Source: Chrysomallon squamiferum (lineage: Eukaryota; Mollusca; Gastropoda; Neomphalida; Peltospiridae). From it: a stretch of DNA of 64,000 nt. Position numbers and translations under genes: made by a program. The stretch is from the NCBI GenBank assembly GCA_012295275.1, contig CM022665.1, positions 7,428,976-7,492,975 on the forward strand. The letters run 5' to 3'. Shown piece after piece: positions 10,196 through 25,300 of this stretch. The notes beneath the pieces were generated by a model. That model saw only the letters and a program-made list of their open reading frames with translations. It ran no database searches and was not told the origin of the DNA. Positions within the stretch are counted from its first letter, which is position 1. Every line of letters begins with the position of its first letter.

Positions 10196-13100
10196 ATGGC
10201 GACTGACGTGACTGGATTGGATGGTTTGCACGAAACCTCCTATGTATTCGTCCGAGTGCTTGGTAGAGGTGCTTTTGGCGAAGCCGTTCTCTATAGAAAA
10301 ACTGAGGTTACTAATTTATCTATAGCTGACATACAGCAATAATCAAATCATTATATGATGCACATTTAATTTATAATTTTATTTTGAAATTACACTCTTT
10401 CAGTTTATTTGCATTAAAGTAGAAACGATTCCATCGCCTATAATATACACCGTAATCATACGAAAAGTGTATATAATTAATATTAATATTATTCAGTTAT
10501 TAGACAAACAGCAAATAATTCGAGTACGAAATAATAAGTGTAATGCTTGATGTTAATGAACTAAAGGTTGCCTCCAAGAGCTGTTTGATCATGAGACTGT
10601 AAAAGTATGAAGAAATGAAATCCCATATTAAATCTCTCTATAGACCTCCCAAACAAACTGATGACTATTACCTGCTATTCCATCATGAACAAGTCATCAT
10701 TTTCTGATTAAGTACTGAACACAACAGGTTGAACCAGCATATGCATAAGAGATTCTGGCTGGTATCTTCTTCCATGTGCTGCTGTGGAGAAGCAGAACAG
10801 ATGACTGAACATATTCAAAATTGCATGAACCTGCAGCAGCCGAGGGAGACTGCCTGGCCAACTACAACAACTCTTCAGAAGAAGCTGTATGTCACAAGAA
10901 GTGATCTACAGAGATCAGTACTGTTTATAGTCACTGCTGGCCTTGATGTGTAGTCAAAAAGTGAATTAAAAAAAATAAATAATAATAATAATAATTAAAA
11001 AGGAAAAAGACAACATCATTTGTATTTATTTACATTGGTTTCAAGAAAACAAAAACTAGTTGTTTGTTTTATTATTTCAGGATAACAGTTTGGTTGTTTG
11101 GAAAGAAATCAATTTGACTAGACTGAATGAACACGAAAGACAGGATTCTCAAACAGAAATAGATGTTTTGTCTTTACTGAATCATGCAAATGTTATTTCT
11201 TACTACAACCATTTCACTGAAGAAGACACACTCTTTATTGAAATGGAATATGCAAATGGTAATACATATGTACATACATACAATATGGGATTAATCTCTA
11301 CTGTTTCAGTCATATTAACAACTTTCCTATCATTCTGAAAACTGAGACTTTCTTGTAGTTTTGGTCATCGTCAAACCAATAAATGGTTGAAAGCATCAAG
11401 ACATGAAATATGTTCCAAAGGAAGATAATTAGTAAACCATTTTTGGACTTTAATGCAAAATTTAAAAAAATAATAAAGATAAAATCTGAATAATAAATGT
11501 CAGATGTTTTCTTCTCTCTGATATAGAAGTAATTAGATGTACACATGTATACTTTATTTGATAATTCAGTCCATTATTTAAATTTTTTAGTCATTCTAAA
11601 ATCAATGTCTTATTTTTTTAACATTAAAAACTCAGTGAAATATTATTTCAAAGATTACATCATTCTCAAGTGATTGAAAGAACCAGATCATCAAAAAGAA
11701 AAAAATTTGTGAAACGATCTTAATGATTTCAAGGAAGTAACTCTACTCTATAAAAATGCAATTAGTAAACAAAATTGACTTCATGTATTGGTGTTTAAAT
11801 TTTTCTAATACTTGCAAATTACCTCCATTGTTTGTCAGGTGGAACACTCTATGATAAAATTGTTCGACAGAATGAGCTGTTTTCAGAAGAGGTGAGTACA
11901 AATTTGAACATGTCTCAGATTTACCTTTATGGTATGTGTCTAAAACAAACAACCAAAAAAACTGTGGATTTTCAGACATGTTGCTAGGTTATGGCATCTT
12001 ATATCAAAATTAGTTATCATATTTTCCACTAGATGAAAGGTTACTGAAACATTGTTATCCTTTTCACTTGTTCAATTTTATCTTTATTTTTTAATTATAT
12101 GTTTTCTTTTTTTTTTTTTTGTAATTTAATAAAATAAAATATATTGAAATTTATTTATTTCATTTCATAGTATAGACTGAGTAGTTCACATTGCTTCCTG
12201 ATTGTAAAAGAAAAAAAAAAAAATTTTTTTTTTTTTTAAAAAATAAGTTAACTCTAAACATTGGAGTTGATTTAATTTTTGTTATTAAATAACAACTGCA
12301 GTAATTCTTAGATCATCTTTTATGTTGCCATTAGTGAATGTAAACATTATTTTACAGGTTGTCAAGTGGTATTTGTTCCAGCTGACATCAGCCTTGGCTC
12401 ATATACATCAGTATGGAATTATTCACAGGTAAATAATTGATAATAATAATACTTATTCAGATGTATATCATCTATTAATTGAGAATTATCATAGAAACTT
12501 CATTTATAAACATAAAAAAAAAAAAGTCTGCTTAAACAGTTTACTCTCATTACATAAATTTTAGCTGAAATATATTGTTTGATTACTGCACAATTATTGT
12601 ATTATTTTAATTCTTTATGTATATATAATTAAAAATAAACCAATAATGTTTATATGTACAACTTTTTTTTTTTTTTTTTTTTTTTTTTCTATCCAGGGAT
12701 ATTAAGACTATGAATGTCTTTCTTACTAAGATGGATTTGCTGAAACTTGGAGATTTTGGCATCTGCAAGAAGCTGGAGACTGGTGCTCAGGCTCAGTCTG
12801 TAAGTTTCTGTTACCATGACAGGTGCATCAAATTTGTTTTGATGTATATGGGAAGATTAGAAATATGATACTATTTATGGCTACTGGGGAATAATTGAAA
12901 GGTGTTTTAGAACATTAAAATACCATCAGTTTACTGATGCATTAACAAATACATTACTTCCATTCTTGGAAAATCTCTGACTTTTTTTGGAAATATTTTG
13001 TGGATTAATAAATATGTGTTTCTGTAATTATAGGGGCTGATATATGTTTATATGCACAGGTATGTGTGTATATATTTAATTTTGTATATATTTTTGTGTT

Positions 13101-16100
13101 TTTAGATACATTATGTATGTATTTAGGTATGACTGGTACTTGGCAACCAAACCCCTTTTCATTTCTCAAGTAGCTTTTGTAATGTGATATCTGTACCCAT
13201 GCTGTAATCCCTACATTTTGTGTGAAAATTATGTACCTGATTTTTAATAACTCTTTTATTTAAAAGTATTGAGATATTATTACACACATTAACATAATTT
13301 TTAATTTCTTTTTTAAATTGTTTTTTGTTTCTCAGATAGTTGGAACCCCGTATTACATGTCTCCAGAACTGATGAAAGGAGAAAAGTAAGAAAATCACTG
13401 TTACTGTTGATTGTTTTTTTAGCTGAAAAGAATTCTTTATTTGAAAAAGAAAGTTTCCAATTTTTTTTTTTTTTTTTTCAGTATAATTATTTTTTCAGGA
13501 TATAATAATGAAATAAGAAAATAAATAAATAAAAAAAATAAAAAATTCTATTTACATTCTTGCTGTGGAAAATAATTGGAGGTGCATTTCTATATATGTG
13601 TGTGTGTGTGTGCATGTCTGTGTGAATGTGTGGGTGTCCATGTATGTGTTTTGTGTTTTGATAAACACACACATATTACTTAAATTCTATATTAAAAACA
13701 AACTTGTTTACCATGATATTTGTTATTTTAGATATGATTTCATGTGTGATATTTGGGCTCTTGGTTGTGTTTTGTATGAATTGCTGACACTGACAAAAAC
13801 ATTTGAAGGTTCAGTAAGTAATAAAAGTTGTATAACTAAACTATATTCAGTTATTCTGCCTTCAGGATTGTTTTTTTTTATATTTTTTTTTTTTTTTTTT
13901 TATTATATATATATATATAAATCTTTTTTGTTAGTTTGGTTGGGAGGGTGTTTTTGTTTCTTTTCTACAATTTGTATTCTAGTTAAATATTCATGAAGTT
14001 TGATATAAAATTTTAGCTTAATATCTAAATGTTGGTATACAGTATTATTCAAATTGGTATTAGTAACTAATTCTTTCATTTTTATTATTTAACGTATGGT
14101 AATAATTGAATTTTGATATATGCTACAAACATAAAAATGTATATTTGTCTTTCAGAATCCACTAAAATTGGCTTATGACATAGTTCTGACAGAGCACAAG
14201 CAGATTGACACAGAGCACTATTCTGTTCAAATTGGTTCACTTCTTGATGGCATGTTGAAGAAGGTATGTCACTTACATTTTATATATTTCACATACTAGT
14301 CTTTATAGTGGAGAAAAATGTACCAGCCTAATCTCTTTAGGCCCAGAGCAGTCCTTGATGGATTATGCTCTGTGTGGGTGACAATATTATCATTTTAAAA
14401 CATTTTTGCTTGAACAGACTTTACCACTACAAGTCTGTTAAACTGTTATTTATTTTATTTTATTTATTTTTTATTATTATTATTTTATTAGTTTTTTTCT
14501 TTCCTAGCTCACATATATACTCTTTTGAGTGGTGGGGTGGATAAATGTTAAACATTAATTGATTAACCATAAGATATTTAAAACTGAAACAAGGTATTTT
14601 AAGACATATTTTGTTTTGTTTTTGCAGAACCCTCTGGAACGACCATCTGCTGAAGAAATATTAAAGAATCCAATTTTCAGTAATCCCAAGTGAATACTTA
14701 TTACTTGTTCTTGAATTTACATAATCATTCATAAAGACCTACTAAGACTCAATTTTTATGCTGTTCACTTTGATACAATATCTTTTACATATTTTGTTTT
14801 TTTTCTATAAAGATGAATGTAAATTTATTTTTTGGAAAACACATTCTAAGGTTTTTTCAGTTTTATTACATTTTTAAAAATGGATTATCATTATTGTGCA
14901 GATACCAAGACCTTATTACATGCTAGTTATTCTAGTATTTTTGAGGTTGTTTTGATTTAGTTTGAACTGATACGATACAGTTTACATTAAAATAGATCAA
15001 CATTTATTTCTTGGACGTGTGCAGATACTGTTTAAATTTTAAAAATTTCTGAAGTATGTATAATTAATATTTCATTTTCATTTTTAAATATTTTGAGGTA
15101 AAATATATTTTTTATTTTGCAGAGAACTTGAAGAACGTATTTGGAGATTAAATTCACATGCACGTCGAGCAAGGATGTCTGCTGTTACTGTCTGTGATTC
15201 TGTGCCAGTGGTTGAATCAAAGATGTGTGAAGTATATATCATTTTATATATATATATATATCAAGCTATTATCTATTTGAAATCTCATCTGATAGAATTA
15301 AATGTACAACATCAGTACTTTGGACCTCATTTAACTCTTTGGGCCAATAATAGTGGTAAACTGGGAGTTCTCTTATATGCTATAGAACCAGTTAACAAAG
15401 AATCAACATCGTGGTGAATGTATCAAGACAGGAATCTTAGACTAGTCCTTGAGCATGTATACAAGATGTCTTTTGGGAGCTTACTGATAAGGTGATGGTA
15501 GAATCAGGAGTTCTGGACTCAGGATCTTCAAATAGTTTATGAATTTTCAAGATTTTCATTTTTAAGATATGCAAATGTTTCATAATTTCTTATTTTGAAT
15601 GTTTCACCATTTACTCTTTGTTATAGTTATATCAGTGGGGTGGTGGTAAAAGAACACCTCAAAAAATGGATATGTTTACAAGAGAAAAGAGTCCAATTCA
15701 AGTAAGTTTTAAAGATCTGTTTTTATTTTTTAACAGAATTTCTGAATCTTGTGACATTGTAGTAAGTTGTTTGTAAACACAGAGAAACAAATGCTAACCT
15801 AATGTTATAATTAATGTAAATACAATCAGTATACATATAAGTGTAAAAAACCTACTAGTCTGTACTATATAATAATACATGATGTATAGCAATGCAAATC
15901 ATAGAAATACCAAAACAAAATATTCCAAAAGATGAGAGAAAGAAAGAGAGAGATCCTTTCTATCAAAATTTATTTGATTTTATTAAATCACCACCGTTTA
16001 TAGTGCCAAAACAAAAAAGTATAGTTATTTAATGTTGAATATATAATTGGTTTCTTTTTTAGGTAGCAGCTGGTCATTCACACCTGGCAGCCATAACTTT

Positions 16101-18911
16101 TGAAAAAGAACTCTTTACCTGGGCTGTAAGTGACACTACTGATTGTTTATTCATTTGTGAATAAACATCATAGCTAAATACTTTACTTAGATGTAAGCAG
16201 AATTGATGTGAATTGGAAACTGTTTTACGGGTCTTTTTGGAAATGCTTTGTGGGAAATAAGAAAAGAAATTGTTAAATTTAAATTAATAAAAATGTTATA
16301 AATTTTTAGTTTTTTTGTTTTTCTGTTACATCTATTATGTTTCTTTTTATAGCTTTATTACAGAATCTGTTACAATTTGACATTTATTAACTTTGTTTAA
16401 TTATTCTTCACTCATTTTTTTGCATAATCTGACATAAAATTAGTTAAATATCAGTGATGTTAAAAAAAGAATGTGATCACAACAAAATATATTTAGATAT
16501 AAAGAAGTAAAATAGATTCATAAATGGATATATAACTATTTAATTTTACATTTACAACTTTTGAAAAAACATGATCTTTGTGGATGAAGCAAAGTTTATG
16601 GAAAGGTTATTTTTGAATGTTTGATTTTGTTCTATTTGACAGAATGTTCAGGGTGATACAGCTATTTCTGGACAATTAGGACATGGTGATGTTGCATCAT
16701 ATAAGGCTCCCAAAAGAGTTGATGCTTTGTTAGAAAATTCTGTGGAGCAGGTTTCCTGTGGTGAAGATTTTACACTCTGTGTTACAGGTTAGAGGTGTTC
16801 ATGTATTTGTACTTCCTTTGTGAACTACTGCATTAGAACATGTTTACATGTAAATATTATTATTATGCATTTCACATCATGAAATATAGAAAATATCAAA
16901 ACAGAGTGAAACCATAATGGTTACTGTGGGAAAATATCTTGCACTGATCTATTAATGTAATTAAAAAAATTTAATCTCTTATGTTTGTGAATTAAAATAC
17001 TGTTTTAATGGCAATTAAAAATTTGTTTTGAAATATCAGTATTTTTTTTACATTTAACAATAGTTTTATGTTTTCAGTCTGTATAGTCTTCTCTGTTCAT
17101 GTTACAACTAATGTCTGTCATTTGTTTTGCAGGGGGGGGTGTACATTTCACCTCTCTCTTCCTTCTACTGTTATATTCTTTGTTACAACAAAATATCAGT
17201 AAAGTGATTGTTTAATTTAAAAAAAAAAAATTTCACACTTTAATAATTTGTTCTTCAGTTTTATACATTTATATCGTACTTTTTTTTAGAATAAATGCTT
17301 TTTTTTGTTTTTTAAATAACAAATTTTCAGATGAGGGAGCTGTTTATGCTTTTGGTTCAGATTATTACGGCTGTCTTGGTTGCAGTGGTGAAGCAGATGA
17401 AGAAACATTATCACCTGTTCTGGTCCCATTCTTCACTGGCATCCCTGTGAAACAGGTTTCTTGTGGAGATGCACATGTAGCTGCTTTAACAAAATGTGGA
17501 AAGGTCTACACATGGGGATGTGGAGAGTTTGGTATGATGCTATTTATTATACATAGGAGTGATACGGTTAATGTAAAAATTTCAGCTTGTTTACATGTTT
17601 TGAACGGAGTTTTACTCTCAAAACCTATAACAGGAATTTGGGGTAAGTTTGTAAATAAATAGCATCAGTGACATGATATTATACAGTGAGTTATTTGTGT
17701 TTTGTGTCTGACCATCTATCCATGTTACGTCTGTTAACAGTTGTTTAATTAGAACTAATAACTTATTATTTCAATTACAGGAAGACTGGGCCTGAATTCT
17801 GAAGAGAGTTTTGATGTCCCACAAAGGGTTAGATATTATTTAATTTTTGCAAATTATTAATTTTAAATAATAGTAATAATAGTAGTGATAGTGGTAATGT
17901 TGGGTCTTGGTTTTGGTGGTAGTACTAGTAGTAGCAGGACTTGGAGTAGTAGTAACATCAGTAGTAGCAGTAGCAGCTGTAGTAGTAGGAGTAATAATTT
18001 TTGTATTAAACAATCAGTTAATTTATTTGGACCCAGTAGAAGCTTGTTATTAAAAATAATATATTCAGTTCTAATAATTTCCTGTTTGAACTGATTACAG
18101 GTGGCTATTCCTGGAAAACATGAAATAAAGCATGTTTGTGCAGCATCTGATGGAACTTTCTTAGTTTCTGTCAATGGACGACTTCTAGCCTGTGGTAGCA
18201 ATGAAGACAACAAACTTGGTTTTAACTCTAAGACTTCAGGTCTTAGGAAAAGGAAAAATCAGGTTGTCAATCATTTCTATTGTATGTTTTTGTAGTCTTT
18301 TGATTCCTGTTTCATTTTCAGATTTTAATGAATGAATATTTGTTTAATAACATTTTAACACATTTCAAAGTTAGTGCTTTTTAGGTATGAAGCTTTTGGG
18401 TTTTACTTTTTATTAATGATGATGTGAAAGACATAATCTGTTGTTGCTGATTCATAAGGTACAATTACTAATTTGTGGTAATATACCTTTTATATGCTCT
18501 TCTCAAAAATCTAAGCCATCAATTATAATTATAGTACCTTTGATACACCTAAGTGTTGCACGAAATAAAATGGAAATATTCTCTGAAAGCCTCAAACAAG
18601 ACAGAAACTTTGATCTGTGACAAGTTAATATCTTTCCAACTACCGAGATGGGTATTGCTATCTAATCACAAAAGTTAGAACTATAGTGGTAGACAGTACC
18701 CAATACATTGTACTAAATGGATGAAAACATGAAACAGTGCACTGGAGATTCTGTTATAACTCTGAGTACTGTAAAGCAATGACTACAGGTATAGGGGTAG
18801 TTGAAGGAGACTGTAAAAGAATAAACAAGTACTATAAGCCTTTATTGTAGATTGTTTCTTTGTTATAAGCAATCATTAATTTATTTTTATAGACTTAAAT
18901 ATGATTGCATG

Positions 18912-18952
<41 letters not shown>

Positions 18953-20584
18953 TTTAATGAAGAATAAATATGTTTATAAAGTTCTGTTATTTTTTGCAGA
19001 CTTATGACATTCCATGTAAATACACATTCACCACAGTGAAACCTCTAAATCAGTACCACATTGTCTCTGTAGCTGCTGGAAAAACACATGCTGCTGTTGT
19101 TGATTGTATGTTTTATAACTGTTTCATACTAGTGAAAAATTTCATTTTTTCAATTAGAATATTCAGATATATTTTATGGACATAAATACATATTTTGTAG
19201 TTGTTGCTATTTAAATGCTTCATCTTTTAAATTTTGTTGGTTTTTTGTACTCTTTCAGATTTAAAAATATAAATGGGTACATGTTCAGTCTTAAAAATTT
19301 AGCTGTATTCTGGCATTACTTCTCCCAGAACAAAAACACAAAGGAAAAAGACTCATAACATGGCGTTCTACTGAAATTAACCAAGAATTACATAAAATTA
19401 TGTATTTATAATAACTAGTCAATATTTTGTTTTAATTTTGCTGATATAATTAATATATCAAGCATGTGTCCTATAATATTTTGAATCATATATTGATATA
19501 GTTTACAAGTTAATCTAATCAATTCTTCCAGTGTATGGTTATTTATTTACATTTGGATCTAACAAGTTTGGACAGTTGGGTCTGGGAGACTTTAAAAGAC
19601 ATCAAACTGCCAGTCGTGTTGGAGGTGTTCTCGCTGGTCAGAGAGTAGAGAAAGTTGCTTGTGGTGATGGTTTCACTGTAGTTTCAACAACAGGTGTGTG
19701 AACATATACAGATAACATCATTTATACAGTACTGGCTCAGTGTCAGAACACATCTGATGTGGAGTGACACAGGATCTCTCCTCCTCAATACTGCCTTTGA
19801 GTGATTTAGCATACTAGCCTCAACTCAATGACTTACTTATCAAATACTGTTCTGTATCGTTTTTTGATAGGTGGAAGGTCCATATGAAAGGTTCTTTTTA
19901 GCCTGTTGAAAACACAAAGCCAATCATGTGGCCATAGAGGGATTGATATCTCTTGTTTTCAGGACTTTCCTTTTACCATATGTGTGACATCACATAACAA
20001 TTGGATAAAACATGTTTTAAACAATCAAATTAACTTGCAAATTATCTAAATAGCAAAGTACATTGTACTATTTAATCAACATGTTAAATCTGAGTCACTG
20101 TGTTAAATGTCATGCAAGATACCTTATATTTTATTACATTGAAATATATTTGAACACAGTCTTGTTATTGTTATTGTTGTTTTTTGAAATGAAGTAAAGT
20201 TAATAGCATTTGTTTATAAATACTGATATTTAAAGCTCATTTTGAGTTTATATGTGAAATCTCTTTATACTTATAAACATTTTGCATTATAATTGGTTAT
20301 TTTAATATCTAAATATCTAAATAATAAATATGACTACTAAGTTGGAAACAAATACAGTTTTTATAATTTAACTTTACAGAAAATCAAATTTATTCATTTG
20401 GAAATGGTGAGAGTGGTAGATTGGGCGCAGTGTTTGAACAAGGAAATGGACCTAACGGTCAGTGTACAGCCTGGCCAAGAGCTATATTTGGATCTCTTCA
20501 TCGTGTATCAGCAATTTCATGTCAACACTGGAATACTCTTCTTATTGCTGGTAACTTCCATCTTACAACTTATGAAATTAGTTC

Positions 20585-20637
<53 letters not shown>

Positions 20638-22329
20638 CATGCATTTTTTATTCACAGGACTGTATACTATCACAAACTTTTAACTAACTATTAAGATAAA
20701 TTTGTATTCATCTCAGATTTTATAATACATTATTGTTAGTTGATATTTTGTCCAAGGACTTTTATCTCAAGGGACTTTAGACTGAAGAGTTTTACCAGTT
20801 ATCATATATACATTCACACCATATGTGATGCTTAAGGGAACAAAATTGATAAAATGTCAGTAAATATCTATTACTTTGCAGAAAAGGTTTTGAATCAAAA
20901 AACACTGAAGACAAGAGTTTCATCTCCAAAATGTATGTATTCCTTGTTTCTATCACTGTTAGAAACATATGATAGGTGTTTCTTGTTACTAATTTTCTGA
21001 AAAAATGCTTTTGTTTTATATTGCTTTTAAAAACTTTGTTTCAGTTGAATGGGAAGTATACGTAGTCAGTTTTTGAAATAATGAAGTGTACCTGTGGTGT
21101 TATTATCAAATCTATAGTTTAGGCCAATACTGACAGCAACAGTTTACTTAATGAATATTAAAAAGCTTCTGTTCCATAAGTTTATCAAATTTCTGTCTTC
21201 TTTAGTATTTAATACAAGCTGTGAAAATGAAATCTCCATAAATTGCCATGACATATTAATTATACATTTTTGATTAGCACAAAGGAAATAAAACAATCAT
21301 TGTAACAATTCAAAACATTTGAATATTAATTGTCATTAGATGTCAAAACACTGGTCTTGTATGAGCAAAATATAGATATTCTCAAAGGCCTGAAAGTATA
21401 TAACACAGACTTTGATAAATCAGTTATGGGTAGTGTCTGGTACATGAAATGATCCAACAGGCACACCTAGGAAGATATAGCTTAGTGACTTTTCATGGTT
21501 TAAATCAGCCCCACCCAGTGAGCTAAAAGCAAAACACCACAAGCACATTTAATTAGTTTACAGGTATTAATAATAATGGTCTTTGCATTTCAAATGGAAA
21601 CATTCTTGTAGTTCAGTAAAATAACAAAATAACATGTAGAAAAAATACATTTAGATAATATCACGTAAGTAATTACTGCACAATTAAGGTGGACAATAAA
21701 TTGGAGATTTTGCTTTGGTTGCACATAATACAACTAACTGATGCTTAGCAATACACTGTAATTATAATATTTTGTTTCTAATAGGCAAGGCATGTATGCC
21801 AGGTAAGAAATTTAACATTTGATGACAGTTGCTGTTTTGCATATTTGGTTAGATTAAGGAGGTTTTTTTAATATTAAATATAGCCTAATCCATGCATGAA
21901 TAAACACAATCACAGACACACCAGAACCATAATTTGATATTGTTTTCTTAAATGTCCAGTTAACTCTGTCACATTTCATCATTATTTAATCACAAGAGAA
22001 TCTTTGGAAAAATAATTTGTGTTGACTGAACAAAAATAAATAATAACTGTAAATTCCATACACTTGTCTGTTTTCACTTGCATGAAATTAAAAGCTTCAC
22101 CCATACACCTAAAAATAATGAAAATATACATTTGAAACTGTTATTACTACTGATCCAACTTGATGTTTTTTATAAATAAGTTCAGGATTTTTTCATAAAT
22201 TTTTAATTTTTTATATTTTCATAAAAATTTTGACATTCACTGACATGACTTAAAAATTGTTAATTAAAAAATGGAAAAACTTTCATTGATAATATTGTCT
22301 TCTATTACTAAGTAGATTTATTCTCATAA

Positions 22330-22360
<31 letters not shown>

Positions 22361-25300
22361 ATTCTTCCTACTTGACATAAAAAGTATTATACACGTACTT
22401 TATATAACCAAACAGCTAATATATAAGCAAATGGCATGCATGAATGGATATGTAATAAGAGCTTTTTTATAGCTCAATGTTATGTGCTATGAATTGTCCA
22501 GTGCTTTCTCTAGATATTTTGATGTTAATTTATAAGTTACTGGTGATTGGCTTTTTTCAATATATTAGCTATGCAAATACATGTAGTGTGATATTATTTA
22601 AAACTAACAAAAATAGCATGGAAAATACCATCAGTTTGATTAATTTCTTTTTCTTTCTTTTTTATGTATTATTCCTAACATGACTTTACAAATTTGAATC
22701 AAAGTCATAATTTTTTTCTTTTTGTTTCTTGTTGTATTTACTGACATAAATAAATAGATGTTTTACTTATTTACCTTTATATCAAGAACATTTAGTATTA
22801 TGCTAACAAATATACAGTTTATTTTCACTGATTTCAATTAATATGGATATAGCATTATTAATAATGACGATGATGATTAAAAATACTGGGTCACATAAAT
22901 GATATCGGGATCAGTTTAAAATAAAATATTACTTCAGCAGTAAGTAATGTTGTTCAGTGTTTCTTTTCACATTTAATATATTTCATCAAGACATTTTTTT
23001 CTTGTAAGATAAAACATTTCTTAAATCATTACTCAACACTTTTTTGCTGAATCTTTTTTTTTTTTTTTTTTTTTTTTTCAGTTTTAAATCTGCCTGCTGT
23101 GGTTTGTGAAGAAGACACTGCATTTGTTAATGATGATGGTTTGAGTAGTGACACATCTAGTGACCCTGTCAATGATGACGCTTTTCAGTCTGAACTGGCA
23201 GATTCAGGCGTTCCAAGCACACAAATAGATAAATCTGAAGAAACCATGCCATCCTGGCTGAAAGAAGTCAGTCTCTATTACACTAATTTATTTAATTATT
23301 TTAAGTTTTAATGCTGTGTGATGCTTACAATTTTCATTAGACTTGCTTTCACATTCATGCACACAGAGATACACATACTCACTATTTTTTTAGGTTTTAA
23401 AAAGTATTTAGACTATTTACTACTTTGTTGTCTGTTGTATACATATATATGCGTTGTTCTTTGCCAGTGGTGACAGAGAAATGGAAAAACAAATCATGTT
23501 TTAAACTAACATATACAGCCTGCTAATAAATATTTTTCTGCAGTGAAAGTAACCTATTTGTTTTGAATTCCAAAAGACAAAATCAGTAGATTTGGTGATT
23601 CACACATGGGACCAATTTTGAGCCAGAGGTCATAGTAGGGTAACTTGCATAACGTTGTTACACCAAAGAAACAACAAAAATAACCCAAAACTGAAATTCC
23701 TTAACATATGCACATTATTTTTAGTTTATCTGATACCATTTTAAAAACTTTTTAATGCAAAATGTTTTTTTTTTAACACATCGATTTTGTGTAGACATTT
23801 GCAAGTTACCACAGAAAAGAAAGATTTTTGTGGTACATAATATCCAAATGTAAGATCAAATAATTCTGACACATACTTTAGATAGTGTGGAATCAGGTAA
23901 TAATAAATTGTGATGATTCACTATCAGGATTTTCTGATTAGCAGATGTCTTCCTTCTTCAGGATGCTGACATTTGCTCTGGTACAAAACTCTGGATCTGA
24001 AAAAAAAAAATACTCTGACATGTATGCAGTTACAATACAATCTGACCTTTTTCCATTTTCTTTGTTTGCTTGCATATTTACTTATCAAAGAAATAAAATA
24101 CATCTGTCACTTACTTAAAGTTGATAACTGTTGGGATTTAGATTTCACAAACTTAACAAATGCCAGTATGTGCACTTACAAAAGCCACAAAATCATTGCA
24201 GTGTCTCCAATTTCCAACTGTAAGAAGGACAGTCACCCTTAAAAAGTCACCAACTTTGAGAAGCCGCTTGAAAAGTGTTCACCAACTTTGACGTAGTTTT
24301 AAAAATACACATACAAATCTCACAATAGCCACATTTATCAAAATATTGAAAAAAACCCCAAAAAACCCTCTATATTAATCAAAGGTTTATGTTTTTTCTG
24401 GTCACTACTATACAACAAAGATGACTCTGATGTTAGATTTCACAGTATACTTACCAGTCACCAAAGTTCGTGACAATCAGGGCAGGCTGTTTGTGCAGAC
24501 TTGATGTAGGTTTTTCATCTGAGCTCGTTCCAGCTGGTTGCCTGTGCCTTGTGCAAGTCGATCTTGACTTACCAGTCATTGTGGAACTTAACACTGAGGG
24601 AGTAGCTGTGTTGAAGAGGATGATGAGGGATCAGTGTTCATTTTAGTCAACTCACAAGCTTTCAGTGCTGCTGCTTCACACCTTTTGTTATTAATCTGTG
24701 TCTGCTTCTGAGAGGATAGTTGAGGACATACATGCACACATAGAGACACTCTCACACTTTTTTTTTTTATTAGGTTTAACAAGTTGTTAGACTGTTTAAT
24801 AAAATCATGGCAGTTTACTTTAATATGCCTATTGCATATATATATATATAATTTCTATTCACAGGAACTACAAAATGCTGAGATAATTCCAATAACATCT
24901 GGTGAAGTGGCCAATTCCAGTGTTGACCATCCAAACACTGTATATAACGTAGAGGTAAAAACAATTTTACTTGAAACAAAATCACTTATTTTTTAAGATA
25001 TCTTCATGCAAGCCAAAATTAGGGAATACTTTAATGTTTTATATCATTATGAAAACATTTTAAAGTTGTTTATTTGCACTGTTAACAAAAACAAAACAAA
25101 ATCCCTCAGTAATACCTAACCAAGGTATAATTCTCATGACTGTAAATACACATTAGTCATCACAATGTTTCCCATTCACAACTTCATAATTATTTATGTA
25201 TTTACATTTCCTGATAATTATTATTCAGATATTTATTTTTCCCAGTGATTTAACTAGACGATGTCACAGAAAAATGTTTGACATCAACAGACAGTCAATA

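Noticed and set aside
17885-18213. Ser-rich plus-strand ORF and Leu-rich minus-strand ORF
   Set aside because: Both come from a (GTA/GTAGCA)-type triplet repeat in a NEK9 intron.
20398-20694. Two overlapping ORFs of 98 and 88 residues running into poly(Cys-Val)
   Set aside because: They are a NEK9 exon (true frame is the second one only to 20550) read on through the intronic GT microsatellite.
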